Of a DNA stretch of 64,000 bases, positions 41,907-50,576 are shown piece by piece. The stretch covers positions 1 through 64,000 of the forward strand of contig NZ_WTZA01000001.1 in the NCBI RefSeq assembly GCF_009827495.1, in the 5' to 3' direction. The notes beneath the pieces are model-generated. The model saw only the letters and a program-made list of their open reading frames with translations. It did not search any database and was not told the origin of the DNA. The translations under genes were made by a program, and so were the position numbers. The DNA is from Tsuneonella aeria. GTDB taxonomy: Bacteria; Pseudomonadota; Alphaproteobacteria; Sphingomonadales; Sphingomonadaceae. Position 1 is the first letter of the stretch, and each line of letters opens with the position of its first letter.

Positions 41907-42632
41907 CTACCCGGCGGCTGCCTTCAGTCGCCGGGCCTGGAATGCGAACCGTGCGGCCTTCGAGACGTCTTCCTGGAAGGACCGGTTGACCATCAGACCC
42001 ACGGCAGACCCGGCGACGGGCACCAGCATGCCCATCCTCCGCCGGAATGAGGCGAGGGCGAGGGCGCGCGAAATCCGTTCCACCGCGGCATCCACCATCG
42101 GCGTGGACGCGTCGCCCTCGACAGGCTTCAGCACGCCGCCATCGCCAATGGCGCGTTCGATCCCCTCGATCCGCTGGCGCCGCTCCTCCGGCTCATTGAG
42201 TGACGCCAACTCGAGGATCTGCAGGCGGAAGAGCTTCTCCGCTTCACCCGCGCCGTCGTAGCCATAGGCCCGGCCGGTATCGCGAATATTGCGCATCGCG
42301 ATGGCGATTGTGGCCGGGATATCCATACCGGCCGATATCGCGCCGCCGAAGCCCGCCGCGGCGCCCGTGGCGCCGTTGACGTTCTTTGCCAGCCGCTCGA
42401 TCTTCAGAGCCGCCGCGCGGCTCGCCTCCAGGTCAGCAGGATCGTGACGAATTGGGCCCAGCGACCGGGCACCGGCAGCGCTGTCGATCGCCTTCACGGC
42501 CTGTTCGACGATGGCGTTGGGCACCACGCTCGCCAAAGCCTTGCCGAACGGGTTCGTCAGCCGCTCGATGCCTCGACCAAGCCGCGACGGCTTGGCATTG
42601 CGGTACGCGTCCTGTTCCTTGCGAATGTCCAC
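41907..42632 (-). CDS. EcsC family protein
   Basis: A 241-residue protein of the EcsC-like family. Typical are NVNGATGAAAGFGGAISAGMDIPATIAIAMRNIRDTGRAYGYD and the C-terminal RRRMGMLVPVAGSAVGLMVNRSFQEDVSKAARFAFQARR. The Gly/Ala-rich hydrophobic stretches suggest membrane association. Function in this phylum is unknown; the name comes from a Bacillus ABC-transporter operon, not present here. The GTG at 42632 has GGGAG about 10 bases upstream. It lies 57 bases downstream of a LysR gene on the same strand boundary region. Confidence 0.85.
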   Translation of the reverse strand: MDIRKEQDAYRNAKPSRLGRGIERLTNPFGKALASVVPNAIVEQAVKAIDSAAGARSLGPIRHDPADLEASRAAALKIERLAKNVNGATGAAAGFGGAISAGMDIPATIAIAMRNIRDTGRAYGYDGAGEAEKLFRLQILELASLNEPEERRQRIEGIERAIGDGGVLKPVEGDASTPMVDAAVERISRALALASFRRRMGMLVPVAGSAVGLMVNRSFQEDVSKAARFAFQARRLKAAAG

Positions 42633-42689
42633 TGTGTTCTTGCTCCCTGATTGCCAACCGCGAACACGCGAAGGCAGGCAAACGTTCCG

Positions 42690-43571
42690 TCAGAGCCCGG
42701 CGGCGACGAGCCAGTCGTGGAACAGCCGCACCTGCCGCTGTTCGAGGTCGCGCGGGCGGCACACGAACCAGTAGGAATAGGGGCTGGGCACGTCGATGTT
42801 GAACAGCCGCGCCAGCCGCTTGTCCCCGGCGCGATTGAAGTGCTCGTCATGCATGATCGCGATGCCGAGGCCCTGCGCCGCCGCTTCGAGGAGCAATTGC
42901 CCCGAATCGTAGTGATCGATGGCCGCCGGCTCGAACCGCAACAGACCCATCGCTTCGCGCCAGGCAATGAAGCTGTCCGGCAGTTCATTATGGACCAGGA
43001 ACGTCTGCTTCGACAGCAGTTTGGGATCCGGCATATCGCCAAGTTCGGCGGCAAGCTCGCGCGAGGCGATCGCGTATACCTGGTTGTGATCGAGGCGCAC
43101 GGAATGCAGGTTCGCATCGGGCTGCTGCGCCAGGACGATCGCGGCATCCAGGGTATCGCCCACCCGATCGAGCAGGTGGGGGCCGGTGTCGATGTCGATG
43201 TGGAGGCGCGGGTGCAGGCGGCGCAGTTCGCCGAGCCGCGGGAACAGGCGCTGGCTCCCGAACAAGGGCAGCACCCCGAGATGCAGGCGCATGACCCCGA
43301 CATTGTCCGATTGGGACTCGACTGCGGCGGCCAGCGCTTCGATCAGTGGGGCGACCGCGTCGTAGAAGGACCGGCCCTCGTCGGTCATCTGCATGGTCTG
43401 GTGCGCGCGAGTGAACAGCTTGCGCCCGACGAATTCTTCCAGTGTGCCGATGCGCCTCGAAAGCGCCGACGGGCTGAGCCCGAGTTCGGCCGCGGCCGCG
43501 CGCGCGGAACCCAGCCGAACCACGCGCAGGAACGCTTCAAGGGCGCGAAGAGGCGGGAGACGGCGGCTCAT
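42690..43571 (-). CDS. LysR-type transcriptional regulator (GcvA-like)
   Basis: A 293-residue LysR regulator with winged helix PPLRALEAFLRVVRLGSARAAAAELGLSPSALSRRIGTLEEFVGRKLFTR and an effector-binding domain from about residue 90, with IDIDTGPHLLDRVGDTLDAAIVL and the FVCRPRDLEQRQVRLFHDWL end typical of the GcvA group. The ATG at 43571 (MSRRLPPLRALEAF) is chosen by homology, with no clear ribosome site. Its target is unknown; neighbouring genes are EcsC and corC, so autoregulation or a distant target is more likely. Confidence 0.88.
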   Translation of the reverse strand: MSRRLPPLRALEAFLRVVRLGSARAAAAELGLSPSALSRRIGTLEEFVGRKLFTRAHQTMQMTDEGRSFYDAVAPLIEALAAAVESQSDNVGVMRLHLGVLPLFGSQRLFPRLGELRRLHPRLHIDIDTGPHLLDRVGDTLDAAIVLAQQPDANLHSVRLDHNQVYAIASRELAAELGDMPDPKLLSKQTFLVHNELPDSFIAWREAMGLLRFEPAAIDHYDSGQLLLEAAAQGLGIAIMHDEHFNRAGDKRLARLFNIDVPSPYSYWFVCRPRDLEQRQVRLFHDWLVAAGL

Positions 43572-43645
43572 GCGAGCGAGGGAATGATGGGGCCGGGCGG
43601 GGTTGTCGAGAGGCAATATTCGCGGGCGCGCCGCGGGCGCAGCGA

Positions 43646-44566
43646 TTATTCTTCCGGTTCCACCTTCGGCCGCGGCGGGTGGAGGCGAAGCCGCTTCACA
43701 TGGGTGTCATCCGCGTCGGTCACTTCCATCTGCCAACCGCTGGGATGGGTCACGACCGCGCCCACCTCGGGCACGGATTCCGCGAGGATGAAGGCCAGTC
43801 CGCCGAGCGTATCGATGGCTTCCTCCACTTCGGCAAGGCGGGGGTCGATCCGCTCCGCTACGTCGTCGAGCTCCGCGCGCGCGTCGCAATCCCACATGTT
43901 CGCGCCGAGGGGGACGATCATCTCCTCGGCCTCTTCGTCGTGCTCATCCTCGATATTACCAACGATTTCCTCGACGAGATCCTCGATCGTGATGATGCCG
44001 TCGGTGCCTGAGTATTCGTCGAGCACCACGGCGAGATGGGTGCGATGCTGGCGCATGTCCGCCAGTACGTCGAGGGCGTTTCTGGCCTGGGGCACGTAGA
44101 GGGGCTGGCGCATCAGGCTGGTCCAGTCGCTCGGCGGAGCCGCCCCGGTCGCGATGATCGGGAACACATCCTTGATGTGGATCATCCCGATAACCTCGTC
44201 GAGGGTCTCGCGATATACGGGCAGGCGCGAATGGCCGTTTTCGGCAAAGGCCCTGACAACTTCGTCCCACGGCGCGTCCGCCTTCAGCGCGATGATCTGC
44301 CCGCGCGGGATTGCGACGTCGTCGGCATCGTGCTCGCTGAAATGGAGCAGGTTCTTGAGCATCTGACGCTCAACCGGGGACAAATCCCCGGTGACGCCGG
44401 TCGGCCCGTCCGGGGCGTCATGTGCGGCGGTATGTTCGTCGATCGCGTCTTCGAGCTGTGCGCGGAGCGAGCGTGAGCCGTCGTCGGTGTCGAAGAACCT
44501 GCGGATCGCATGCCACAGGCTGCGGTTACTGTCCGGCTCTCCGGACTGCGAATCGTTGTCGGGCAT
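43646..44566 (-). CDS. corC: CorC/HlyC-family CBS-domain protein
   Basis: A 306-residue protein with two CBS domains (about 70-190, including PRGQIIALKADAPWDEVVRAFAENGHSRLPVYRETLDEVIGMIHIKDVF and VPQARNALDVLADMRQHRTHLAVVLDEYSGTDGIITIEDLVEEIVG) and a C-terminal CorC_HlyC domain (about 215-295). It lacks the N-terminal membrane domain, so it is the soluble CorC/YbeX type, linked to Mg/Co homeostasis and ribosome assembly. The start is uncertain between 44566 (MPDNDSQS, used) and 44578. It follows ybeY by 25 bases in the conserved phoH-ybeY-corC order. Confidence 0.92.
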   Translation of the reverse strand: MPDNDSQSGEPDSNRSLWHAIRRFFDTDDGSRSLRAQLEDAIDEHTAAHDAPDGPTGVTGDLSPVERQMLKNLLHFSEHDADDVAIPRGQIIALKADAPWDEVVRAFAENGHSRLPVYRETLDEVIGMIHIKDVFPIIATGAAPPSDWTSLMRQPLYVPQARNALDVLADMRQHRTHLAVVLDEYSGTDGIITIEDLVEEIVGNIEDEHDEEAEEMIVPLGANMWDCDARAELDDVAERIDPRLAEVEEAIDTLGGLAFILAESVPEVGAVVTHPSGWQMEVTDADDTHVKRLRLHPPRPKVEPEE

Positions 44567-44591
44567 CGCCCAATGCATTCCCCGTTATGGA

Positions 44592-45074
44592 TCAACCGGT
44601 CCCGTATGGGTCGGCGATGCCCATGAGCGCAAGAGCCCTTCGCTCCAGACCTTCCATCCTTTCGGCGTCCGCATCCTCCCCGTGGTCGTGGCCGGCCAGG
44701 TGCAACAGTCCGTGGATCAGCAGATGAGCGGTGTGATCGGGCACGGTGATGCCTTTTTCCTCGGCCTCGCGCGCGCAGACACCCCATGCCAGCGCGATAT
44801 CCCCCAGCATCTCCGGGCCACCTTCCGTGGGGAGAGCGAGAAGCTGCGTGCGCCCGATCATCGGAAAGGACAGGACGTTGGTGGGCACGTCCTTCGCACG
44901 CCATTCCCGGTTGAGGGCGCGGACCTCGGCATCAACGGTAAAAAGGACGCTGGCGGAGAGACGCGGGTTTGCGAGCTCGGCTGCGATCGCCGTCGCCGCG
45001 TCCAGCGCCCGTTCTGCAAGGTCGGCCCAATCGACCCCGTCGGGCCAGCCATCGATATCGATATCGAGGATCAT
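44592..45074 (-). CDS. ybeY: endoribonuclease YbeY
   Basis: A 160-residue metal-dependent endoribonuclease used for 16S rRNA 3'-end maturation and ribosome quality control. The zinc motif H-x3-H-x5-H is in HLLIHGLLHLAGHDHGED (about 123-140). The rest fits the family (VLFTVDAEVRALNREWRAKDVPTNVLSFPM). The ATG at 45074 is four bases after the phoH stop. Its size is normal and it forms part of the phoH-ybeY-corC block. Confidence 0.96.
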   Translation of the reverse strand: MILDIDIDGWPDGVDWADLAERALDAATAIAAELANPRLSASVLFTVDAEVRALNREWRAKDVPTNVLSFPMIGRTQLLALPTEGGPEMLGDIALAWGVCAREAEEKGITVPDHTAHLLIHGLLHLAGHDHGEDADAERMEGLERRALALMGIADPYGTG

Positions 45075-45078
45075 GGGA

Positions 45079-46107
45079 CTACGCTGACGGACCCTCGTAT
45101 GCTTCGACGATCCGTCCCACGATGGGATGGCGCACGACATCGGCCGCGGTAAAGCGGCTGACGGCGATCCCCTCGACACCTTCCAGCTTCTCCACCGCGT
45201 CGGCGAGGCCGCTCATGCGTTCACCGCCCGGAATGTCGATCTGCCGCGGATCCCCGCACACGACCATGCGGCTGTTCTGACCGAACCGGGTGAGGAACAT
45301 CTTCATCTGTTCGCGGGTGGTGTTCTGCGCTTCGTCCAGGATGACGAACGCATCAGCCAGCGTACGGCCGCGCATGAAGGCGATCGGAGCGACCTCGATC
45401 ACGCCGCTCGCGATGTGCCGTTCCACCTGTTCCGGCGGGAGGCAGTCATACAGGGCGTCGTACAGCGGGCGAAGGTAGGGATCGACCTTCTCCTTCATGT
45501 CCCCGGGGAGGAAGCCGAGCTTTTCGCCGGCTTCGACCGCAGGGCGGCTGAGGATCAGCCGCTGCACGCTGCCGGTTATGAGTTGGCTGACCGCCTGGGC
45601 AACCGCCAGGTACGTCTTCCCGGTGCCGGCCGGACCGAGCGCGAAGACGATATCCTGGCATGCCAGTTGCTGCATGTACGGGATTTGTCCCGCGCTGCGC
45701 GGCACGATGGTCTTGCGGCGGGTGCGAATCATGATCGGCGGCGCATCGTCACCGCCGCGCACGATGCCTTCGAGCGTGGGCTCGACCGACATTGCGATCA
45801 GCGCTTCGATTGCACCGGAATCGAGTTCCTGGCCCATGGCCAGGCGTTCGTACATGGCCTTCAGGGTATCGCGTGCGCGGGCGACCGCGTCCTCCGCTCC
45901 TTCGATCTGCACCCGGTCTCCACGGGCAGAGATGAACACGCCGAGCCGATTTTCCACCTGCACCAGGTTCGCGTCGAATTGCCCGAACAGGGGGCCGAGC
46001 AGGCGCTGTTCCGCAAAGGCGATCTCGCTGCGCGCACGCCGCGGGGCGTGAGCGGGCGCGTTCTGGGACGATAGCGCCGTGTCGGCGCGGACAGGTTTGC
46101 GGGCCAT
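45079..46107 (-). CDS. phoH: PhoH family ATPase
   Basis: A 342-residue PhoH-like P-loop ATPase (PhoL/YbeZ type). An N-terminal KH-like RNA-binding region (about 35-100) precedes the ATPase: Walker A GPAGTGKT (about 157-164), Walker B AFVILDEAQNTT, and the arginine-containing VVCGDPRQIDIPGGERSGL-like segment. It associates with YbeY in RNA metabolism. A strong AAGGAG ribosome site precedes the ATG. The 113 bases before it, up to the miaB stop, show no other feature. Confidence 0.95.
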   Translation of the reverse strand: MARKPVRADTALSSQNAPAHAPRRARSEIAFAEQRLLGPLFGQFDANLVQVENRLGVFISARGDRVQIEGAEDAVARARDTLKAMYERLAMGQELDSGAIEALIAMSVEPTLEGIVRGGDDAPPIMIRTRRKTIVPRSAGQIPYMQQLACQDIVFALGPAGTGKTYLAVAQAVSQLITGSVQRLILSRPAVEAGEKLGFLPGDMKEKVDPYLRPLYDALYDCLPPEQVERHIASGVIEVAPIAFMRGRTLADAFVILDEAQNTTREQMKMFLTRFGQNSRMVVCGDPRQIDIPGGERMSGLADAVEKLEGVEGIAVSRFTAADVVRHPIVGRIVEAYEGPSA

Positions 46108-46220
46108 GCGCTCCTTTCGTGTTCGAGTCGGAAAGGTAAGCGCACGCGGGCCTTAGACAAGCCAGGCGTAAAGGCGCGATGGTGGATAAATGGGATCAGG
46201 CGGCACTCGCCGCCGGCCTG

Positions 46221-47564
46221 TCAGCGCCCGACGGTTCGAAGAACACGGCCTGCGAGCGAGTTGTCGCCAGCCTCGACCAGTTCGACTTCCACGAAGTCGC
46301 CAACCGCGTAATCGCCATCGAAATGGACCGATTGCAGCCAGGGCGACTTGCCCAGCCACTGGCCTGGCCGTTTGCCGCGCCGCTCGACCATGACGTCGCA
46401 GGTTTTCCCGACACTCGCCCGATTGAATGCGCGTTGGTGCCGATTGAGCGCGGACTGGAGCCTCTGCAGGCGATCGTCCATCACTTCGGCCGGAACCTGC
46501 CCATCCATCGATGCCGCCGGAGTGCCGGGCCGGGGGGAGTACTTGAAGCTGAAGCACTGCGCATAACCAACCGCGTCCACCAAATTCAGTGTCTCGGCGA
46601 AGTCCGCTTCGGTCTCGCTCGGGAAGCCGACAATGAAATCGCCCGAAAGCGCGATATCGGGGCGCGCTTCGCGAAATCGCTCGAGCAGGCGCAAATACCC
46701 GTCCGCGGTATGGCTGCGATTCATGGCGCGTAGGATGCGGTCCGATCCAGCCTGAACCGGAAGGTGCAGGAACGGCATCAGCTTGTCGATCTCACCATGC
46801 GCGGCGATCAGGCCGTCCGTCACATCGGCAGGGTGGCTGGTCGTGTAGCGGATCCGCTTCAAGTCGGGCAGGCGGGCGATCACGCGGATCAGGCCGTCGA
46901 GACCGACCGGGCGTCCGCCGTCATCGGTTCCCGACCAGGCGTTCACGTTCTGGCCGAGAAGCGTGATTTCGCGGGCGCCAGCCTCAACGAGCGCCTGTGC
47001 TTCGGTGACAAGATCGCGGTACGGCCGCGAAATCTCCGCACCGCGCGTGTAGGGCACCACGCAGTACGTGCAGAACTTGTCGCAACCCTCCTGCACGGTC
47101 AGGAACGCGCCGGGTGCGGAGCGACGACGCGCGGGCAGGGCATCGAACTTCGCAATCGGCGGCATATCGGTATCGGTGGATCGCTCTCCCTGCAGCGCGC
47201 TGTCGAGCATCGCCGGCAGCCGGTGATAGGCCTGCGGGCCGACGACCATGCTGACCGCGGGCGCGCGTGCCATGATCTCCTCGCCCTCCGCCTGCGCGAC
47301 GCACCCTGCGACGGCGATGAGCGGGGTGCGGCCGGACTTCCGCCCGGCCTTGGAGAGCCGGCCAATGTCCGAATAGACCTTTTCCGCGGCCTTTTCGCGA
47401 ATATGGCAGGTGTTGAGGACGACCAGATCGGCCTCTTCACCGTCCGCCGCGCGCGTGATGCCCTGTTCCCTCAGCAAGTCGGCCATGCGCTCGCCGTCAT
47501 AGACGTTCATCTGGCAGCCGAAGCTCTTGATGCGGAAGGTAGATGGGCGCGCGATCACGGTCAT
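46221..47564 (-). CDS. miaB: tRNA-2-methylthio-N6-dimethylallyladenosine synthase
   Basis: A 447-residue radical-SAM methylthiotransferase that adds the methylthio group to N6-isopentenyladenosine at tRNA position 37. The N-terminal cluster cysteines lie in IKSFGCQMN (17), LNTCHIREKA (53) and AVAGCVAQAEG; the radical-SAM cluster is C-x3-C-x2-C in EGCDKFCTYCVVPYTRG (about 159-175); a C-terminal TRAM domain ends the protein. The dedicated isopentenyltransferase miaA is not in the window. It starts 47 bases after the plsC stop. Confidence 0.98.
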   Translation of the reverse strand: MTVIARPSTFRIKSFGCQMNVYDGERMADLLREQGITRAADGEEADLVVLNTCHIREKAAEKVYSDIGRLSKAGRKSGRTPLIAVAGCVAQAEGEEIMARAPAVSMVVGPQAYHRLPAMLDSALQGERSTDTDMPPIAKFDALPARRRSAPGAFLTVQEGCDKFCTYCVVPYTRGAEISRPYRDLVTEAQALVEAGAREITLLGQNVNAWSGTDDGGRPVGLDGLIRVIARLPDLKRIRYTTSHPADVTDGLIAAHGEIDKLMPFLHLPVQAGSDRILRAMNRSHTADGYLRLLERFREARPDIALSGDFIVGFPSETEADFAETLNLVDAVGYAQCFSFKYSPRPGTPAASMDGQVPAEVMDDRLQRLQSALNRHQRAFNRASVGKTCDVMVERRGKRPGQWLGKSPWLQSVHFDGDYAVGDFVEVELVEAGDNSLAGRVLRTVGR

Positions 47565-47611
47565 GGCGGCGGCGCCCTAGCCGATCCGGGCGGCGAGTGC
47601 CACCCAGCGAC

Positions 47612-48364
47612 CTAGGTGACGAACGCCCGAAGCAATGCCGACTGCGCCGCAGCGGAGATGGCCTTCCGCCCGGCAAGGTCGGCTCCCTCCAGCGTCGGCA
47701 GGAAGCGTAGCGACAGGTGTATCGGCCGCGTGCGTGCAAGAATGCGCAGGAAATTGTCCATCCCGGGTTCGTCGCCGACCCACGCGATGCGCGCGGATTC
47801 GCTGTAATGGAGCAGGACGGGCTGTACACTCGCCCCCGCGGGCAGGGGCTCGGTGGCGGACAGCAGCGAGGACTTGAACGGCAGCAGGCCGGAGCCGTCG
47901 CTTGTCGTCCCTTCGGGAAAGAGTGTCAGGCTGCCACGTGCGGCCATGGCTTGCCGCACCTGTTCCACCTGCGCGGCGATGCTGGCGCGATCATGACGCG
48001 CGATGAAGACCGTGTCGTTCATTTCGCAAAGCCATTTCAGGAACGGGAACTGGGCAAGTCCGTCGTGCGCCACGAACGCGGTTCCGGTCGCGTTCGCCAG
48101 GGCCGGAATGTCGAGCCAGCTGACGTGATTGGCGAGCAGCAGCGCGCCTCGTGCGGGTCGCCCTTCGACATGCACGCGCAAGCCAGCAATCGCACCGATC
48201 GACGAGAGAAAAACCCGCGGCCACCAGCGCCCGGCGCCGACAAGCCGCCACAGGATGTGGAGGGGCGCGCAAATGACAAGCGAAAGCAGCATCAGGAACA
48301 GCCGAATGCCGACAAGCGCCCAGCCAAGTGGATGGATGCGCTGTACTGACAGGGTCTGCGGCAT
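47612..48364 (-). CDS. plsC: 1-acyl-sn-glycerol-3-phosphate acyltransferase
   Basis: A 250-residue membrane acyltransferase making phosphatidic acid. N-terminal hydrophobic helices (about 14-45) precede the acyltransferase motifs NHVSWLD (H-x4-D, about 79-85) and FPEGTTSDG (about 149-157). Its start overlaps the fur stop by one base (TGATG), so it is translationally coupled to the metal regulator, a regular alphaproteobacterial arrangement. Confidence 0.93.
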   Translation of the reverse strand: MPQTLSVQRIHPLGWALVGIRLFLMLLSLVICAPLHILWRLVGAGRWWPRVFLSSIGAIAGLRVHVEGRPARGALLLANHVSWLDIPALANATGTAFVAHDGLAQFPFLKWLCEMNDTVFIARHDRASIAAQVEQVRQAMAARGSLTLFPEGTTSDGSGLLPFKSSLLSATEPLPAGASVQPVLLHYSESARIAWVGDEPGMDNFLRILARTRPIHLSLRFLPTLEGADLAGRKAISAAAQSALLRAFVT

Positions 48365-48786
48365 CAGCCCTCGCGGTCTTGCCGGACCCCGAATAATTCC
48401 ATGCGGTGATCGACCAGTCGGTAGCCCAATTTGGCGGCGATCTGTCGCTGCAGGGCTTCGAGCTCCGGATCGACGAATTCGACCACCTTGCCCGTTTCCA
48501 CGTCGATCAGGTGGTCGTGGTGGGCCTCCGGCGCCGCTTCGTAGCGGGCGCGGCCATCGCCGAAATCGTGCCGGTCGAGGATGCCGGCTTCTTCGAACAA
48601 GCGCACCGTCCGATAGACCGTGGCGATCGAGATGCGGGGATCGATTGCCGATGCGCGCTTGTGCACCTGTTCGACATCCGGGTGATCGTCACTTTCGGAC
48701 AGGACGCGCGCTATCACGCGGCGCTGGTCCGTGATGCGCAGCCCGCGTTCGGCGCAGAGCTGCTCGATGTCGATCGTCTGGTGCAA
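48364..48786 (-). CDS. fur: Fur family metal-responsive regulator (Fur/Mur type)
   Basis: A 140-residue Fur-family repressor. The winged helix includes GLRITDQRRVIARVLSESDDHPDVEQVHKRASAIDPRISIATVYRTVRLFEEAGI, and the metal-sensing domain has HHDHLIDVETGKVVEFVDPELEALQ. The CxxC structural-zinc motif of enteric Fur is absent, as expected for alphaproteobacterial Fur/Mur, which can respond to iron or manganese. The start is a TTG at 48786; no nearby ATG exists and homologues begin at about this residue. The ribosome site is only AAGGG. It heads the fur-plsC pair, 71 bases from mucR. Confidence 0.9.
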   Translation of the reverse strand: MHQTIDIEQLCAERGLRITDQRRVIARVLSESDDHPDVEQVHKRASAIDPRISIATVYRTVRLFEEAGILDRHDFGDGRARYEAAPEAHHDHLIDVETGKVVEFVDPELEALQRQIAAKLGYRLVDHRMELFGVRQDREG

Positions 48787-48857
48787 ACCCTTGCCTGTCG
48801 CTCAATCGGTTGACGGTCTCCCCGAAGCCTACCGCCCCGGGGCACCATTCTCAAGGG

Positions 48858-49298
48858 TCAGGCCGTTTTCTTGCGGCGTCCGCGCGTCTGGCCCGGCTTG
48901 CGACCGAGGCCGATCTTGTGCGCCAGGTCGCGCCGTGTCTCCGCGTATTCGGGCGCAACCATCGGATAGTCCGCGCCAAGGCCCCAGCGCTGGCGGTATT
49001 CGTCAGGCGTCATGCCGTGTTCGGTCATCAGGTGACGCTTCAGCATCTTCATCTTCTTGCCGTCTTCAAGGCAAACGAGATGATCCCTCTTCACCGAACT
49101 GCGCACGGAGACGGCGGGTTCAGGCCGAGTTTCGGCGACCTCGGTCGGCTGCCCTAGATTTGACAGCGCGCTGTAAACTGCGCCGATCAGGGTCGGCACG
49201 TCTTCTATCGACAGCGTATTGTTGCTGACGTGCGCTGCCACGATGTCGGATGTCAACGTGATCAACGTCTCCGACATATCGTTTTCGATTGTGTCCAT
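48858..49298 (-). CDS. Ros/MucR family transcriptional regulator
   Basis: A 146-residue zinc-finger regulator of the Ros/MucR family. The finger reads CLEDGKKMKMLKRHLMTEH, a C-x2-D-x9-H-x4-H arrangement, so an Asp replaces the second Cys; this Cys-Asp-His2 form is known in some family members. The following HGMTPDEYRQRWGLGADYPMVAPEYAETRRDLAHKIGLGRK is the family DNA-binding and dimerising region. MucR proteins repress many envelope and surface genes. A GAGG ribosome site is present. It is inserted between rimI and fur. The 107-base upstream gap holds no clear promoter. Confidence 0.93.
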   Translation of the reverse strand: MDTIENDMSETLITLTSDIVAAHVSNNTLSIEDVPTLIGAVYSALSNLGQPTEVAETRPEPAVSVRSSVKRDHLVCLEDGKKMKMLKRHLMTEHGMTPDEYRQRWGLGADYPMVAPEYAETRRDLAHKIGLGRKPGQTRGRRKKTA

Positions 49299-49405
49299 GA
49301 AATGCCTCGCAGAATCGATACTTGGGCGAATGGCCCATTAATTCACTTCCTGTCCTGGAACAGTAATCCTGACGCAGGGCGAATTCAAGCCGGAGCGCTT
49401 GCACT

Positions 49406-49891
49406 TCACCGCGAAATGCCGGTGGCCGCTGGAAGTGCCTGTTTCAGATCGCAAGCAAATGTAATTGCATCGATAGTTTCGCCGCCCGGGGTGTGATAAT
49501 AGGCCGGGCGCCGCCCGATTGGTTCAAAACCGGACAGGCGATAGAATCGTTCGGCTGGATTGTTGGCCCTCATTTCCAGGAACACGCGCGATGCCTCGCG
49601 GCCCCGGGCATCCGCAAGCACCCGGCCAAGCAGGCGCCGTCCCAGGCCGGCACCACGGTGGGCGGGGGCAACGGCGACGAGCAACAATTCTTCCTCATCC
49701 GCCATGGCGCGCACCAGCGTGAACCCGGCGGCGCGGCCCGTCGCCGGCTCTCCATCGGGGCCGATCAGCCGGTAATGCGTGTGGGGAAAGGCGAGCGAAT
49801 CGCTGACCTGGCGGTGGGTCCACGCTTCGCCCCAGCGGGGGTCGAACGCCGCGTCCATGACCTCCATGATCCGGTCGATATCGTCCATCAT
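49406..49891 (-). CDS. rimI: ribosomal protein S18-alanine N-acetyltransferase (GNAT)
   Basis: A 161-residue GNAT acetyltransferase. The acetyl-CoA segment is LLVAVAPAHRGAGLGRRLLGRVL (about 70-92), with the late motif ANNPAERFYRLSGFEPIGRRPAYYH. RimI acetylates the N-terminus of ribosomal protein S18, and gene order (next to tsaB) supports this. The ATG at 49891 overlaps the tsaB stop by four bases (ATGA). Confidence 0.9.
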   Translation of the reverse strand: MMDDIDRIMEVMDAAFDPRWGEAWTHRQVSDSLAFPHTHYRLIGPDGEPATGRAAGFTLVRAMADEEELLLVAVAPAHRGAGLGRRLLGRVLADARGREASRVFLEMRANNPAERFYRLSGFEPIGRRPAYYHTPGGETIDAITFACDLKQALPAATGISR

Positions 49892-50511
49892 GCCGGGATT
49901 TTTGCGTCGGGCTTGCGGCCATAGACCGCCCGGGGGGTGTCAAAGAGAATTCTCTTTTCGAGCAATTGGGCGCGAGAAGCGTCTGGTAACATGTCGACTG
50001 CATCGAATGGCGAGCGCGACAGCCCTTTCAGCGCCGTTGCCTGCGACCCGGCGACCGGGCGGTCCGCCGGCAACGACGCGGCTTGATCGGGAGCGAGAGA
50101 CAATGGGGGTGCGGACGGCTGACCCGAAAGGTCGAATTCCTGGACGAACCATTCCCCATGCCCGCCACTCATGCAAACCCGGACGGCGCCCCACTGGTTG
50201 TCCTCCCGGGCCATCGCGGCGACCAGCGCGAGGGCGGGGTATCCCACCACTTGCGCCTGCCACGCGATGCCGAGCGCGCGGGCGGTGGCGAGGCCGATGC
50301 GCACGCCGGTGAAGCTGCCGGGGCCGACCGAGACACGTATTTGCGCCGCCTTGCCACGATCGGGCAGTGCGGCGATCATCGGAACCAGCATTTCGGCATG
50401 ACCGCGGCCCAGCACCCGGTGGTCGGAGGCGATGACCGCGCCGCCTTCGAACAGGGCGACGGAACATGCCTCGGTGGCGCAGTCGATCGCCAGCGTGCGC
50501 ATATCAGTCAT
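49888..50511 (-). CDS. tsaB: tRNA threonylcarbamoyladenosine biosynthesis protein TsaB
   Basis: A 207-residue ASKHA-fold protein that partners with TsaD, TsaE and TsaC in threonylcarbamoyl-adenosine-37 synthesis on ANN-reading tRNAs. It begins MRTLAIDCATEACSVALF and has the family segment VGPGSFTGVRIGLATARAL. The ATG at 50511 (MTDMRT) is used because GGAAC lies just before it; 50502 is an alternative. It is coupled to rimI by a 4-base overlap. The C-terminus ends at VYGRKPDAKIPA, a normal length for TsaB. Confidence 0.94.
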   Translation of the reverse strand: MTDMRTLAIDCATEACSVALFEGGAVIASDHRVLGRGHAEMLVPMIAALPDRGKAAQIRVSVGPGSFTGVRIGLATARALGIAWQAQVVGYPALALVAAMAREDNQWGAVRVCMSGGHGEWFVQEFDLSGQPSAPPLSLAPDQAASLPADRPVAGSQATALKGLSRSPFDAVDMLPDASRAQLLEKRILFDTPRAVYGRKPDAKIPA

Positions 50512-50576
50512 CGTGTTCCATCTCGTGGCCGATGCCATGCCCGCGCAGTGGCTGGCAAGCCGCGGCCGTCAGACGT

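Noticed and set aside
46179..46733. Plus-strand open frame near the miaB 3' end
   Set aside because: It overlaps miaB on the opposite strand, has no ribosome site or domain and its composition is that of a shadow frame.
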